This document shows positions 8,099 to 17,031 of a stretch of 47,222 nt of DNA, in pieces (the stretch's first letter is position 1; each line of letters opens with the position of its first letter). The position numbers and the translations under genes are program-made. Below the pieces are notes generated by a model. That model was given only the letters and a program-made list of their open reading frames with translations, was not told the origin of the DNA and ran no database searches. Origin of the DNA: Parafilimonas sp. Its GTDB lineage: Bacteria > Bacteroidota > Bacteroidia > Chitinophagales > Chitinophagaceae. The stretch lies in NCBI GenBank assembly GCA_019247895.1, contig JAFBAF010000065.1, positions 1-47,222 on the forward strand, given 5' to 3'.

Positions 8099-9442
8099 AT
8101 GTATCGACAACTGACATTATATAAAATTGCTTTTTTAAATATTCTTTTAACGGCATTAGTGTTTGTATTGCCTGATCCTGTTTTCCAAACTCCCGTAAAA
8201 ATTGGAGTTTGCATTATGAACGTTGGTTTTCTTGCGCTTGCTTTACACAACCTGCCTGCTTTTTTAAAACGCAATGATAGCAGATTATTAATAGGAAGAA
8301 AAAGAACACTCATTGTATTAAGCTGTAGTGTTTACATTTTTATTATTGCTTTTTCATTCTATTTTCGTTCCGGTAACAGGCAATTATTTATTGTTTATCT
8401 ACTGTGGACGATTGCAATGTCTGTTTTATATCTGTTTGCAAATCCTATCTCAGTTTTTTTGCACAAAATTTTTAAAAAAAGGCGAAGGGTTGCTGTTGTA
8501 GGTTATGATGATACAGCTCATAAACTTGTAGAAAAACTTAAAAGAAAAAGTAACAGTCATTTTATAAATCACTTGGATAATGGTGGCTTTGTGGCCAATT
8601 CAACCGATATAAGAGTATTATCAGAGTACCTGGAATATGCTAAACAAAATAACATAAACGAGTTATATATTTCAATGCCCGATTATGAAGAAGATAATAT
8701 TAGTGTGCTTACAGAAGAAGCAGAAAAGCATTGCATCCGTGTAAATTTTATAGCTCCTCAAAAAGACCTTGCTTCCGGTTTTTACCATGTTTCTTATATT
8801 GGTGGCCTGCCCGTATTACAAAGGTTTCGTGAACCTTTGAAACGTTTGCATAAGCAAATTATAAAAAGAATTTTTGATTTGTTTGTGAGCTCAATGGTTA
8901 TCATTTTTATACTTTCATGGTTAATACCACTGGTAAGTATATTAATAAAGCTTGAAAGTAAAGGACCTGTTTTTTTTAAGCAATTGCGTACAGGAAGGGA
9001 AAATAATGCTTTTATGTGCTTAAAGTTCAGAAGCATGTATGCTAATAACGAATCTGACATTTTACAGGCTTCAAAAAACGATAAAAGAATTACAAAGGTG
9101 GGATCTTTTTTGCGAAAGACCAGCCTTGATGAGTTTCCCCAGTTCTTAAATGTATTTATGGGGGATATGAGTATTGTAGGACCAAGACCACACATGCTGC
9201 ATCATACTCAACAATATAGTGGTAAGGTAAATCACTATATGGTAAGATTATACCTGAAGCCGGGCTTAACAGGCTGGGCACAGGTAAATGGGTATAGAGG
9301 CGAAATAAAAAATATTGAGCTAATGAAGAACAGGGTGGAGCATGATATATGGTATATGGAAAACTGGAGCTTGCTGTTTGATATAAAAATTATGTTTTTA
9401 ACATTACGAAACATTTTAAAGGGAGAAGAAAATGCTTATTAA
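8099..9442 (+). CDS. Undecaprenyl-phosphate sugar phosphotransferase (initiating, polyprenyl glycosylphosphotransferase)
   Basis: The enzyme that starts repeat-unit synthesis by moving a sugar 1-phosphate from a UDP-sugar to undecaprenyl phosphate at the inner membrane. It is 447 aa, of WbaP/WcaJ type. There are four hydrophobic segments in the first 120 residues, a nucleotide-binding-like middle (RVAVVGYDDTAHKLVEKL), one more membrane helix near 255-285, and the catalytic C-terminal domain. The latter shows GPVFFKQLRTGRENNAFMCLKFRSM, RKTSLDEFPQFLNVFMGDMSIVGPRP and LKPGLTGWAQVNGYRGE, the hallmark blocks of the family. It is the first gene after the 8025-8054 promoter, as expected for a Wzx/Wzy-type operon. 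The sugar (often glucose or galactose) is not readable. Confidence 0.93.
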   Translation: MYRQLTLYKIAFLNILLTALVFVLPDPVFQTPVKIGVCIMNVGFLALALHNLPAFLKRNDSRLLIGRKRTLIVLSCSVYIFIIAFSFYFRSGNRQLFIVYLLWTIAMSVLYLFANPISVFLHKIFKKRRRVAVVGYDDTAHKLVEKLKRKSNSHFINHLDNGGFVANSTDIRVLSEYLEYAKQNNINELYISMPDYEEDNISVLTEEAEKHCIRVNFIAPQKDLASGFYHVSYIGGLPVLQRFREPLKRLHKQIIKRIFDLFVSSMVIIFILSWLIPLVSILIKLESKGPVFFKQLRTGRENNAFMCLKFRSMYANNESDILQASKNDKRITKVGSFLRKTSLDEFPQFLNVFMGDMSIVGPRPHMLHHTQQYSGKVNHYMVRLYLKPGLTGWAQVNGYRGEIKNIELMKNRVEHDIWYMENWSLLFDIKIMFLTLRNILKGEENAY

Positions 9443-9467
9443 CAGCACAATGTCAATTACTCACTTA

Positions 9468-9475
9468 TATATTTG
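9468..9475 (+). promoter_or_regulatory. Possible internal -7 promoter element before the export lipoprotein
   Basis: TATATTTG matches the Bacteroidota -7 consensus TAnnTTTG exactly and lies in the 111-bp gap before the Wza-like gene. No clear -33 TTTG stands 18 bp upstream, so it may be weak or a chance match. It could give a second entry point for the export genes. Confidence 0.4.
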
Positions 9476-9553
9476 CAGCTTAAAAATTACCAGTAGTCTT
9501 TCCAAAATCAGTGCTATTATAATCTGAAAAATTCACTACTTAAAAACCATTTG

Positions 9554-10375
9554 ATGAAGATCAATTTCCGTGCTTTCTTATTATTATTCATAATCCCAGG
9601 TTTCGTAACATGTTTCACATCCTGTAATACTTATAAAAATGTTGCCTATTTTCAGGATTTTGCGGATACTGCAAAGCCTGTTCTCGTCAAAACCGTTCCC
9701 TTTTCTTCACCCGTTATACAAACAGACGACATACTATCTGTTACCATACAAACCATAGATAATGATGTTACTAATATGCTTAATAGTAACAGCAGCTTAA
9801 ATAACTCAACTACTGCAATGCCTGTTGTGGGTAGCAGCAGTGCCAGTACGCCACAAGGCATAAACGGTTATTTGGTTGATAAAGATGGGAACATTGAAGT
9901 GCCCTTTGTAGGCAAAGTACATGTTGCAGGATTAACAACGGCTGAAGCAAAAAATCTGATCTCCGGTGAAGTAAATAAATACTTTAATGATGCAATCGTA
10001 AATGTGCGGTACGCAAATTTTAAAATCACTGTTATTGGTGAAGTTTTAAAGCCTTCAACATATGTTATACCTAATGAAAAGATAAACATTTTTGATGCAT
10101 TGGCTTTGGCAGGAGATATGACAATCTATGGACAGAGAGAAAATGTTCTTTTGGTTCGCGATACATTAAATGATAAAAGGCTCGTTAGGCTTAATCTTAA
10201 TAACAAAGATATAATTAGCTCTCCCTATTTCTATCTGCAATCAAATGATATTGTATATGTGCAGCCGAATAAGCAAAAAGTAGCTGCAACCGATGCTTAT
10301 CGTAATCGCCTGTTTGCACTTGTTGCTGCCGTGCTTACTGTGGTGATTGTATCAGTTAATAAACTTGGTAAATAA
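9554..10375 (+). CDS. Wza-like polysaccharide export lipoprotein (OPX)
   Basis: The outer-membrane polysaccharide export lipoprotein that forms the exit channel with Wzc. The track's first codon is TTG directly followed by ATG (9554), which I take as the start. The signal peptide ends in a lipobox with Cys in CFTSCNTYKN. A Poly_export domain follows (DDILSVTIQTID ... INGYLVDKDGNIEVPFVGKVHVAGLTTAEA), then an SLBB domain (ITVIGEVLKPSTYVIPNEKINIFDALALAGD). A hydrophobic C-terminal segment (LFALVAAVLTVVIVSV) is common in the Bacteroidota form. It lies 21 bp before the kinase gene, as is usual for this pair. Confidence 0.92.
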   Translation: MKINFRAFLLLFIIPGFVTCFTSCNTYKNVAYFQDFADTAKPVLVKTVPFSSPVIQTDDILSVTIQTIDNDVTNMLNSNSSLNNSTTAMPVVGSSSASTPQGINGYLVDKDGNIEVPFVGKVHVAGLTTAEAKNLISGEVNKYFNDAIVNVRYANFKITVIGEVLKPSTYVIPNEKINIFDALALAGDMTIYGQRENVLLVRDTLNDKRLVRLNLNNKDIISSPYFYLQSNDIVYVQPNKQKVAATDAYRNRLFALVAAVLTVVIVSVNKLGK

Positions 10376-10396
10376 TTAATAACCAGAAGCGAGATT

Positions 10397-12808
10397 ATGG
10401 ATAATAGTAATAATACAAACGGAGTAAGACCTTTAAAAAAAGACGAAGAATTTGACATAAAAAAAATTCTGCATAAATTTTTAGTGCAGTGGAAATTTTA
10501 TGTGGCAAGTTTGATAGTTATTGCATTTCTGACATTCATGTTTATCAGGTATTCAACACCTTTATATAAAGTGCATGCGCAGGTTTTAATTGAAGATAAC
10601 AGCAGTAAAGGCGGTTCTTCATCGTCATCATCATCTTTCGCCCAAACAAATATGCTTCAAGATTTCAGCGGTCTGTTTGATCTTCAAAATAATGTTTATA
10701 ACGAAATGTCAATCCTGCAATCAATAGACTTGCTGGAAAAAACAATTAATAACCTGCATTTAAACATTGCATATTATAAGAAAGGTGATATCAGGGATAT
10801 AGAAATGTTTAATAAAAGCCCGTTCAGAGTTGATTTCACCCCAACTTCAGATTCAATACTTTTAACTGAATTTGAACTGAGTTTTCCAGACAGTGGTCGT
10901 TCAGCAAAATATTCAATAAAAACAGCAGACAATTCCTTTAAGGCTACTGCGAATTTTGATGATACAATTCAGTCGCCTGTTGGCAAAATTTGCCTTGTTC
11001 GTACCGGGTTCCCGTTTACTGATAATGTTTACAGCTTTACGGTAACTTCCGTTGCTGCAACTATTGCAGACATTCAAAAAAATATGGTTATTTCTATTCC
11101 TGATGATCAAACCACTGTTATCCAGGTAGATTATAATACTAATGTGCCAAGAAAGGGAGAATCTGTGGTGGGACAATTGATTAATGAATACCTGAAAAGA
11201 AACCTGACCGAAAAAAATGAAATATCAGACAGTACAATTGCATTCATTAATAGCCGGATAGGATTGGTTTCAGGTGATCTTTCAGGTATTGAAACCGATA
11301 TAGAGCATTTTAAACAACAAAATAATTTAGCCGATATCAATGCGCAGTCTCAACTGCTCGTTCAAAATAGCTCCGTTTACTATCAAAAATTGAATGAGGC
11401 GGAAGTGCAGCTGAATGTTGTTAAAACAATGCTTGATTACTTGGCTGATGAAAAAAATACAAACAGACCGGTTCCTGCCTTGCTGACGGCAGACCCAACT
11501 TTCCTTGCCTTAATGCAGCAATATAACTCACTTGTATTGCAACGCGAGAGGCTGGCGCTGACAGTAAAGGAAAATAATCCAATTGCTTCTAATATCAATA
11601 CCCAAATTAAAAATGTTAGAAGCGATTTGGTGAAGAGTTTGCAAAGCCAGCAAAAAGCCTTGCAGATAAGTGAGAACAAACTGGCAGAACAAAACAAACA
11701 GGCAGCGGGTGCCATACAAAATGTTCCTGTTCAAGAAAGACAATATGTTGATTTATCAAGAGAGAAAGATATTAAACAGGCTTTGTATTTATACTTGCTT
11801 CAGAAAAAAGAGGAAACCGCAATTACACGTGCCTCTAACCTGCCAAATGCAAGTATAATAGAGGTACCAAGATCAGAATATCTCCCTTACTTCCCAAACA
11901 AATTACTTATCTGCTCTGCAGCAATTTTGCTTGCATTTATTTTGCCAACAGGTTGGATTATTGTAAAGCAATTGCTTTCTAATAAGATTGTTAACAGGGA
12001 AGATATTACTAACCAAACAACAGTGCCTATAATAGCGGAAATTGGCCATTATGATAAAGAAGGCGTGCTCAACATGCAAGAGGGCACCCGCACACCGGTT
12101 GCAGAACAGTTTAGGGTTTTTCGTACCAATATGGATTTTATTGTAAAACAAAAAACCTGCCCTGTTATATTAATAACTTCAACGATTTCAGGTGAAGGAA
12201 AATCTTTTATCAGTTCGGGCTTAGCTGCAGTTTATGCATATAGCGGCAAAAAAATACTGTTGATGGAAATGGATCTTCGCAAACCGAAACTTTCATCAAT
12301 GTTAGGCGTTTCAAATGAAACAGGCTTTACTTCCTATATTATCGGTAACAGGCCTGCAATGGAATATATAAAACCACTTAAAGGATTACCAAACGTTTTT
12401 CTTTTAAGCTCAGGATTAATACCGCCAAATCCTCCGGAATTAATGATGACTGAAAGAATGGATGATTTCTTTACTGAAGTTAAGGATCAATTCGATACTA
12501 TTATTATGGATACTGCACCAATTGGTGCAGTTACCGATGCACAAATCCTCGCAAAGTATTCTGATGTGAATTTGTATGTAATGCGCCAGGAGTACAGTTT
12601 TAAAAATAGCGTGGAATTTTTAAATGAACTTTTGGAAGCAGACAGGATAAGCAAAATGTATCTTGTTGTGAATGACGTTAAAAAGAGTACGAGCTACAGA
12701 TACGGTTACGGATATGGTTATGGCTATGGTTATGGGTATGTGGATAATGGTAAAAAGGGATTATTTGCGAAGAAGTCTAAATCGAGAAAAAGACAACCAG
12801 TGCGGTAA
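10397..12808 (+). CDS. Wzc-like polysaccharide co-polymerase and tyrosine autokinase
   Basis: An 803-aa bacterial tyrosine kinase that spans the inner membrane, controls chain length and couples polymerisation to export. In order it has a Wzz N-terminal domain with TM1 near 33-52, a long periplasmic part with coiled-coil stretches (about 280-450), a GNVR-like segment, TM2 near 500-520 and a cytoplasmic kinase domain. The kinase has Walker A TISGEGKSFISS (about 597-606), Walker A' LLMEMDLRKPK and Walker B FDTIIMDTAPIGAVTDAQI. The C-terminus carries a Tyr cluster from about residue 767 (YRYGYGYG...), the autophosphorylation region, followed by a basic tail. No cognate Wzb-type phosphatase gene is present in this window. 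Confidence 0.94.
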   Translation: MDNSNNTNGVRPLKKDEEFDIKKILHKFLVQWKFYVASLIVIAFLTFMFIRYSTPLYKVHAQVLIEDNSSKGGSSSSSSSFAQTNMLQDFSGLFDLQNNVYNEMSILQSIDLLEKTINNLHLNIAYYKKGDIRDIEMFNKSPFRVDFTPTSDSILLTEFELSFPDSGRSAKYSIKTADNSFKATANFDDTIQSPVGKICLVRTGFPFTDNVYSFTVTSVAATIADIQKNMVISIPDDQTTVIQVDYNTNVPRKGESVVGQLINEYLKRNLTEKNEISDSTIAFINSRIGLVSGDLSGIETDIEHFKQQNNLADINAQSQLLVQNSSVYYQKLNEAEVQLNVVKTMLDYLADEKNTNRPVPALLTADPTFLALMQQYNSLVLQRERLALTVKENNPIASNINTQIKNVRSDLVKSLQSQQKALQISENKLAEQNKQAAGAIQNVPVQERQYVDLSREKDIKQALYLYLLQKKEETAITRASNLPNASIIEVPRSEYLPYFPNKLLICSAAILLAFILPTGWIIVKQLLSNKIVNREDITNQTTVPIIAEIGHYDKEGVLNMQEGTRTPVAEQFRVFRTNMDFIVKQKTCPVILITSTISGEGKSFISSGLAAVYAYSGKKILLMEMDLRKPKLSSMLGVSNETGFTSYIIGNRPAMEYIKPLKGLPNVFLLSSGLIPPNPPELMMTERMDDFFTEVKDQFDTIIMDTAPIGAVTDAQILAKYSDVNLYVMRQEYSFKNSVEFLNELLEADRISKMYLVVNDVKKSTSYRYGYGYGYGYGYGYVDNGKKGLFAKKSKSRKRQPVR
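12701..12739 (+). repeat. Hexanucleotide TAYGGN tandem repeat encoding a (Tyr-Gly)n tail
   Basis: Six and a half imperfect copies of a 6-bp unit (TAC/TAT-GGN) inside the kinase gene encode YGYGYGYGYGYGY. Synonymous third-base changes break perfect identity. The unit is a whole number of codons, so copy-number change would add or remove phosphorylatable tyrosines without a frameshift. Confidence 0.85.
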
Positions 12809-12844
12809 ATACCTGAAACGAATATAGAGAGTTAAAAAATTTTC

Positions 12845-14254
12845 ATGCCTAAGGGTTTAAAAAATTGTTTGAAAGCGGCTTTTTACATGCTTATGTCTTT
12901 TTTGCCATTAAGCTGGATTTCCATTACACACGTTTCAAGCAATGTGAAATATGATGACTCTAATTTTAAACTTTTCCATTTATCACTTGTGCCATTATTA
13001 ATGGCATGTTTATATAGTTCTTACAGACTTAAGGTTGCGGCATTTGTAAAAAAATACAGGCTTTTAATTGGCAGTTTTCTTCTATTAATGATTATGAATT
13101 TTATATCTACCGGTGTAAATGAAACCGTTTCGCCGCTGGCTGCCATGTATATAGTGAAAAACCTTATCTACTTTACTTTTTTTATTCTTTTTGCAGGAAT
13201 GTGCTTAATGCTGTTTGAATTAGATGAAAAAATCAAAATTATAAGTAGCGGCGCGTTTTTATCTGTTTGTGTATTTATAGTGGTTACAACCTTTACTTAT
13301 AAAGATGGAATCTATATAGTTGAGCTGGTTAAAAATTTTGCTACCGGAAATATAATGGGATTACGTTATGGATTGTTTAAAAACCTATACAATGGCGGAG
13401 CACTTGAAAGGGATTCTGATTTTGCAACTGCATTAATAAATACTATAACCGGCTCCTTCATTTTTGCCCATTTCCTTGCACTTTACGCATACTATAATTC
13501 ACCTTCGCGTTTTTATAAAATCTTAAATATTATTACACTTATATTTTCATTCTTCTTTGTTATTTCAAGTATAAGCAGGTCCAATATCATAGCAATTGTA
13601 TTTGGATATTTTTGTTATTGGGGCCTTGAAATAGTGTTCAATAAAAACATGAAAATTGTTTTTTCGTTGTTGGGCGGATTTATAGTATTAACCTTGATAA
13701 CTATTTTAATATTGTCAAGCAGCGGAGCGCAGCAGGCTCTTTCCGGTACTTCGGCTATGTACCAGCAAAGATTTGGTGATTTAGATGAGAATGTAAGATG
13801 GCAAATGAACAGCCAGGCATTACAAATCGTTTTTTCAAATCCTAAATCTCTGTTTTTCGGGTTAGGCTCAGGAGCCTTGTTATATAGCAATCAATATTCT
13901 TTTATATCTAATGATAAATCTATCCATAACTTTATAATAGGCTCCACTTACCAGGCGGGCATTTTTGGTTTGGTATTAAGTTGCATGTTTTATTTTACAC
14001 AGCTATTTTGTTTAATAAAATATGCACCCATCTTGTCAAGGTATAAAAAGGTTTTTGTTATTACCGGTGTAATGTCTGTACCGTTAATCCGGCAAATGGA
14101 ATCAGGAAATAGCGGTTCACTCACATTGCAGGAATGGTTTTGCCTGGCATTCTTTTTAGGGTTTGTTTTAAGTACGTTAAACATTTCATCTGAAAAGCGC
14201 TCTATCAGGTTAACCAGTAATGGTTTTGTTGCTAAAAGTTTGCTGCAAACTTAG
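12845..14254 (+). CDS. Wzy-like polysaccharide polymerase / O-antigen ligase family protein
   Basis: A 469-aa integral membrane protein with about ten to twelve hydrophobic segments, placed directly after the co-polymerase. A large periplasmic loop and the ending GLGSGALLYSNQYSFISNDKSIHNFIIGSTYQAGIFGL match the Wzy_C/O-antigen ligase pattern (GxG...HNxxxxxxxxxGxxG). A basic RSN segment (SISRSNIIAIVFGY) just before is also typical. It should join flipped repeat units into chains in the periplasm. Family sequence identity is low in general, so specificity for this polymer is inferred from position. Confidence 0.8.
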   Translation: MPKGLKNCLKAAFYMLMSFLPLSWISITHVSSNVKYDDSNFKLFHLSLVPLLMACLYSSYRLKVAAFVKKYRLLIGSFLLLMIMNFISTGVNETVSPLAAMYIVKNLIYFTFFILFAGMCLMLFELDEKIKIISSGAFLSVCVFIVVTTFTYKDGIYIVELVKNFATGNIMGLRYGLFKNLYNGGALERDSDFATALINTITGSFIFAHFLALYAYYNSPSRFYKILNIITLIFSFFFVISSISRSNIIAIVFGYFCYWGLEIVFNKNMKIVFSLLGGFIVLTLITILILSSSGAQQALSGTSAMYQQRFGDLDENVRWQMNSQALQIVFSNPKSLFFGLGSGALLYSNQYSFISNDKSIHNFIIGSTYQAGIFGLVLSCMFYFTQLFCLIKYAPILSRYKKVFVITGVMSVPLIRQMESGNSGSLTLQEWFCLAFFLGFVLSTLNISSEKRSIRLTSNGFVAKSLLQT

Positions 14255-14306
14255 TTATGGCAAAAATGGGAATTGTATTTGCAATAGATGTTTAAATTTT
14301 TTAAGT

Positions 14307-16172
14307 ATGCTTTCAAAAAGCAGTTTTGTTTTTATTTCAGTTTTACTGTCATTTATCGAATGTGGTAACGATACAACCAGGCAATTTTCTGGCAGCAATT
14401 CAAAAGGTTCTTCATTCAAAGTTACAGAATCAGGATTCGTAAGCTTTTTAGAAAATTTTAAAGGTTCATCTGCCGTAAATATTAATAATAGCCCGCGAGG
14501 CGGGAATTTTAAATTAGTTAGTGATAATAAATTGCAAGACGATTATGGAATAACATTTCCTGCAACTGCTAAAGGCAGTAATTGGCACTGGGTTAGGCAA
14601 TATGAAAATGATGAACCTGTAAATATTAAATGGTTTGGAGCTAAAGGTATAGGATTAGCAGGTTACAAGGATGATAGCGCGGCCATAGTAAAGGCCGTAC
14701 ATTCCCTCGAATCAAAAGGTGGCGGCAAATTATATTTTCCTGCAACAAAATCTTTTTATGGATTTAACGGCGATGGTATTTTATTACCGGATAATATAGA
14801 AATATATGGTGATGGCCCGCAATCGGTGATCACACATGTAAATCCTGAAAATGCAGACTATTATAAAGGGGTAATATTTTATACTACAACTTATGGCCCT
14901 GTTGATGCCCAAAGCATTTTCCAGGAACCAATGTTTGAAATAGAAGATGCCAAAAAAGGCGACAATTTTATTGTTTTAAAAACAAAGCCTGATTCATTAA
15001 AATTAAACGATGGAAAACTTATCGGTTTAGGAGGCGGTTTATTTAATAAAAGAGGCCAGTCGAACAAATCACGATTTACACAATTTGAAATAAATGAAAT
15101 TACAAAAGTTGACGGGAATAAGGTGTACCTCAAATATCCGCTTTCTGTGCCTTTGAAAACAATGACAAATAAATCACAGGAAACCGGTAATGCCACTTCG
15201 GTTCCCGTATTGGTAGATATAAACGGAAACCATTCTTTCAATAAAAAATTAAATGCATACGATAGAATCTCAAAGAACATTTATATACATGACCTGACAC
15301 TTGCGCAGGAAGATCACAATTCAATTGCAAATACTCCTTACAACAGCGAAAAGGCTCCTTCAAGTATAATTGGATTGGGCGGCACATTTGAAAGTAAATT
15401 TCAAAATCTTACGCTTGAAGGTTATAATAGCTTTCTTGGTAATCTCTGGAACAGGTGCGACATATCAAATCTTAAAATTTATGCCGTAAGAAAATTTACG
15501 GATTTTGGCTATGGTTCGGCCAATACCAAAATGCATGATATAACCTGGGTTTACAAAGCAAGTAAAATAAGAGAAACAGTGGCTAAGGCTATTGAACCCG
15601 GTGAAAGAAATAAAGATATACAAAGCTTTATTTACATTAATGATGGTACACACGATATAGAAATATATAATGTTAAGGCTTCAGGTAATTGGGATGGTGA
15701 AAATATTTTTCAAATTGCAGGTGGTGCACACCACATCAATATTCATGATGTAGAAATTAATTTACCACAGTTTAATAATGTAAAGGGCGAGGCAGTGAAT
15801 ATAAGAGATGACAATGCAGTTACGTTCTCTCACGATATAAACTTTAAGAACGTAACATTAACATTAGGGAATATTAAGCAATTCGTAACCATAAGAGGAA
15901 CCAACCAGGTGGTTGATGATAAACTTATTCAGTTTGATAATGTAAGTTTTAATGGAAGGCCTTTAAACAAAAATTCGGTTAACATCGCTAATTCTACAGG
16001 TGTTATATTGAATAAAGTATCTGTTTCTAATGGCAATATTTTACTTGATAATTCGGCAGACGCCAAAATAACTAACCTAAATGCGCCAAATTCTGATATT
16101 ATTGATCAAAATAACAGAGGGAAAAAATCTGAAGTTATTGCTTCCAAATACAGGGCTATGCGGAAAATGTAA
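14307..16172 (+). CDS. Right-handed beta-helix (pectate-lyase-like) exported protein, possible lipoprotein
   Basis: About 622 aa from ATG 14307. The track's earlier start at 14220 overlaps the polymerase gene and gives no signal peptide, whereas MLSKSSFVFISVLLSFIEC does, with a possible though atypical lipobox ending at Cys. The block NIKWFGAKGIGLAGYKDDSAAIVKAVHSLESKGGGKLYFPA is the signature start of the Pectate_lyase_3/GH28-like beta-helix domain. Later regions (IYIHDLTLAQEDHN, IYINDGTHDIEIYNV, HHINIHDVEINLPQ) look like helix coils. In an EPS operon such proteins usually cut (lyase/hydrolase) or epimerise the polymer in the periplasm or at the surface. Which of these applies cannot be decided by eye. 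Confidence 0.75.
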   Translation: MLSKSSFVFISVLLSFIECGNDTTRQFSGSNSKGSSFKVTESGFVSFLENFKGSSAVNINNSPRGGNFKLVSDNKLQDDYGITFPATAKGSNWHWVRQYENDEPVNIKWFGAKGIGLAGYKDDSAAIVKAVHSLESKGGGKLYFPATKSFYGFNGDGILLPDNIEIYGDGPQSVITHVNPENADYYKGVIFYTTTYGPVDAQSIFQEPMFEIEDAKKGDNFIVLKTKPDSLKLNDGKLIGLGGGLFNKRGQSNKSRFTQFEINEITKVDGNKVYLKYPLSVPLKTMTNKSQETGNATSVPVLVDINGNHSFNKKLNAYDRISKNIYIHDLTLAQEDHNSIANTPYNSEKAPSSIIGLGGTFESKFQNLTLEGYNSFLGNLWNRCDISNLKIYAVRKFTDFGYGSANTKMHDITWVYKASKIRETVAKAIEPGERNKDIQSFIYINDGTHDIEIYNVKASGNWDGENIFQIAGGAHHINIHDVEINLPQFNNVKGEAVNIRDDNAVTFSHDINFKNVTLTLGNIKQFVTIRGTNQVVDDKLIQFDNVSFNGRPLNKNSVNIANSTGVILNKVSVSNGNILLDNSADAKITNLNAPNSDIIDQNNRGKKSEVIASKYRAMRKM

Positions 16173-16176
16173 TTAA

Positions 16177-16208
16177 TATTTCAGGCCGTAATGCAAACTG
16201 CTGAAATA
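16177..16208 (+). other. Inverted repeat / stem-loop between beta-helix and first sulfotransferase genes
   Basis: Arms TATTTCAG and CTGAAATA (8 bp, perfect) enclose a 16-nt loop and lie just before the sulfotransferase start. There is no T-run after it, so it is not a standard terminator. It may be an RNA processing or translation-control hairpin, or chance. Confidence 0.4.
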
Positions 16209-16219
16209 AAATTGAAAGA

Positions 16220-16993
16220 ATGTTTATAAGTGACAAGTTGATTTATCTTGCTTTACACAAGACTGGCTGTACTCATGTGCTTAAACTTTTAACTTCAACA
16301 CCAGAATTAAATGGCAAAATAATCGGTAAGCATAACACTATATACGATGTTACAAAACAAGATTTGGGCGATCTTAATTCTAAAATAAAAGCAGGCAATA
16401 TCCGAAATCCGTGGGATTGGTATGTATCGCTTTGGGCATTTGGCAGTATGGGTAAAGGTGGTTTGTATGATCAGATTGTAAAGAAAAGTTTTTATCGGAA
16501 ACTAAATTACCCTGTTTCTTTTTTTACACCGGTTGAAGAATGGAAGCACGCTTATTCAAATGCAGAAGATCCCCAGCTTTTTAAAAAGTGGCTTAAGCTG
16601 CTGCTTGTTTCAAGAAGAAAAGATTTGATCGGTTATGGCCAAGGCCGCGCCGGAAGCATAATGGGATTGCTTACTTACAGGTATCTCGGGCTTTATTCAT
16701 ATAATTTTAAAAAACAAAGAAAAGTAATCAGCTCTTATCAGGAAGTATTTGAATTTGATAAACAAAATAATTTTCTTGATTTCTACATTAGAAATGAAAA
16801 TCTTGAAAGCGATTTTAGTTTGCTAATGAACAAACTGGGAATCGAAACCGGGTTTGCGCAACAAATTTCAAACATTCCTAAAACCAATAGTTCTGTTCGA
16901 AAAAATTATAAGGAATATTACGATCAAGAATTAATGGAACTGGTTAATGAAAAGGAAAGATTAATAATAGAAAAGCATAACTATAAATTTTAA
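16220..16993 (+). CDS. Sulfotransferase-family protein 1
   Basis: A predicted PAPS-dependent carbohydrate sulfotransferase, 257 aa, cytoplasmic. The 5'-phosphosulfate-binding loop is LALHKTGCTHV (residues 10-20), and the 3'-phosphate-binding motif is IRNPWDWYVSLW (61-72), where the Arg and Ser-type contacts are in place. The rest is basic and aromatic with no further domain. It would place sulfate on a hydroxyl of the repeat unit before flipping. It is the first of five such genes in the operon, 38 bp before the flippase. Family membership rests on these two motifs, and acceptor specificity is unknown. Confidence 0.75.
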   Translation: MFISDKLIYLALHKTGCTHVLKLLTSTPELNGKIIGKHNTIYDVTKQDLGDLNSKIKAGNIRNPWDWYVSLWAFGSMGKGGLYDQIVKKSFYRKLNYPVSFFTPVEEWKHAYSNAEDPQLFKKWLKLLLVSRRKDLIGYGQGRAGSIMGLLTYRYLGLYSYNFKKQRKVISSYQEVFEFDKQNNFLDFYIRNENLESDFSLLMNKLGIETGFAQQISNIPKTNSSVRKNYKEYYDQELMELVNEKERLIIEKHNYKF

Positions 16994-17031
16994 ATGGCGC
17001 AAATATAATTTGCACTTCATCAATAAACTTA

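Noticed and set aside
8794-9195. 133-aa minus-strand ORF inside the sugar phosphotransferase gene
   Set aside because: It lies opposite the most conserved catalytic blocks of the transferase; no independent motif or start context.
14220-14306. Early start of the beta-helix protein overlapping the polymerase gene
   Set aside because: The Cys-rich extension has no signal-peptide logic and overlaps the Wzy-like coding end; ATG 14307 gives a signal peptide.
14891-15280. 129-aa minus-strand ORF inside the beta-helix gene
   Set aside because: It is a shadow: the plus-strand frame has clear domain motifs and this ORF has none.
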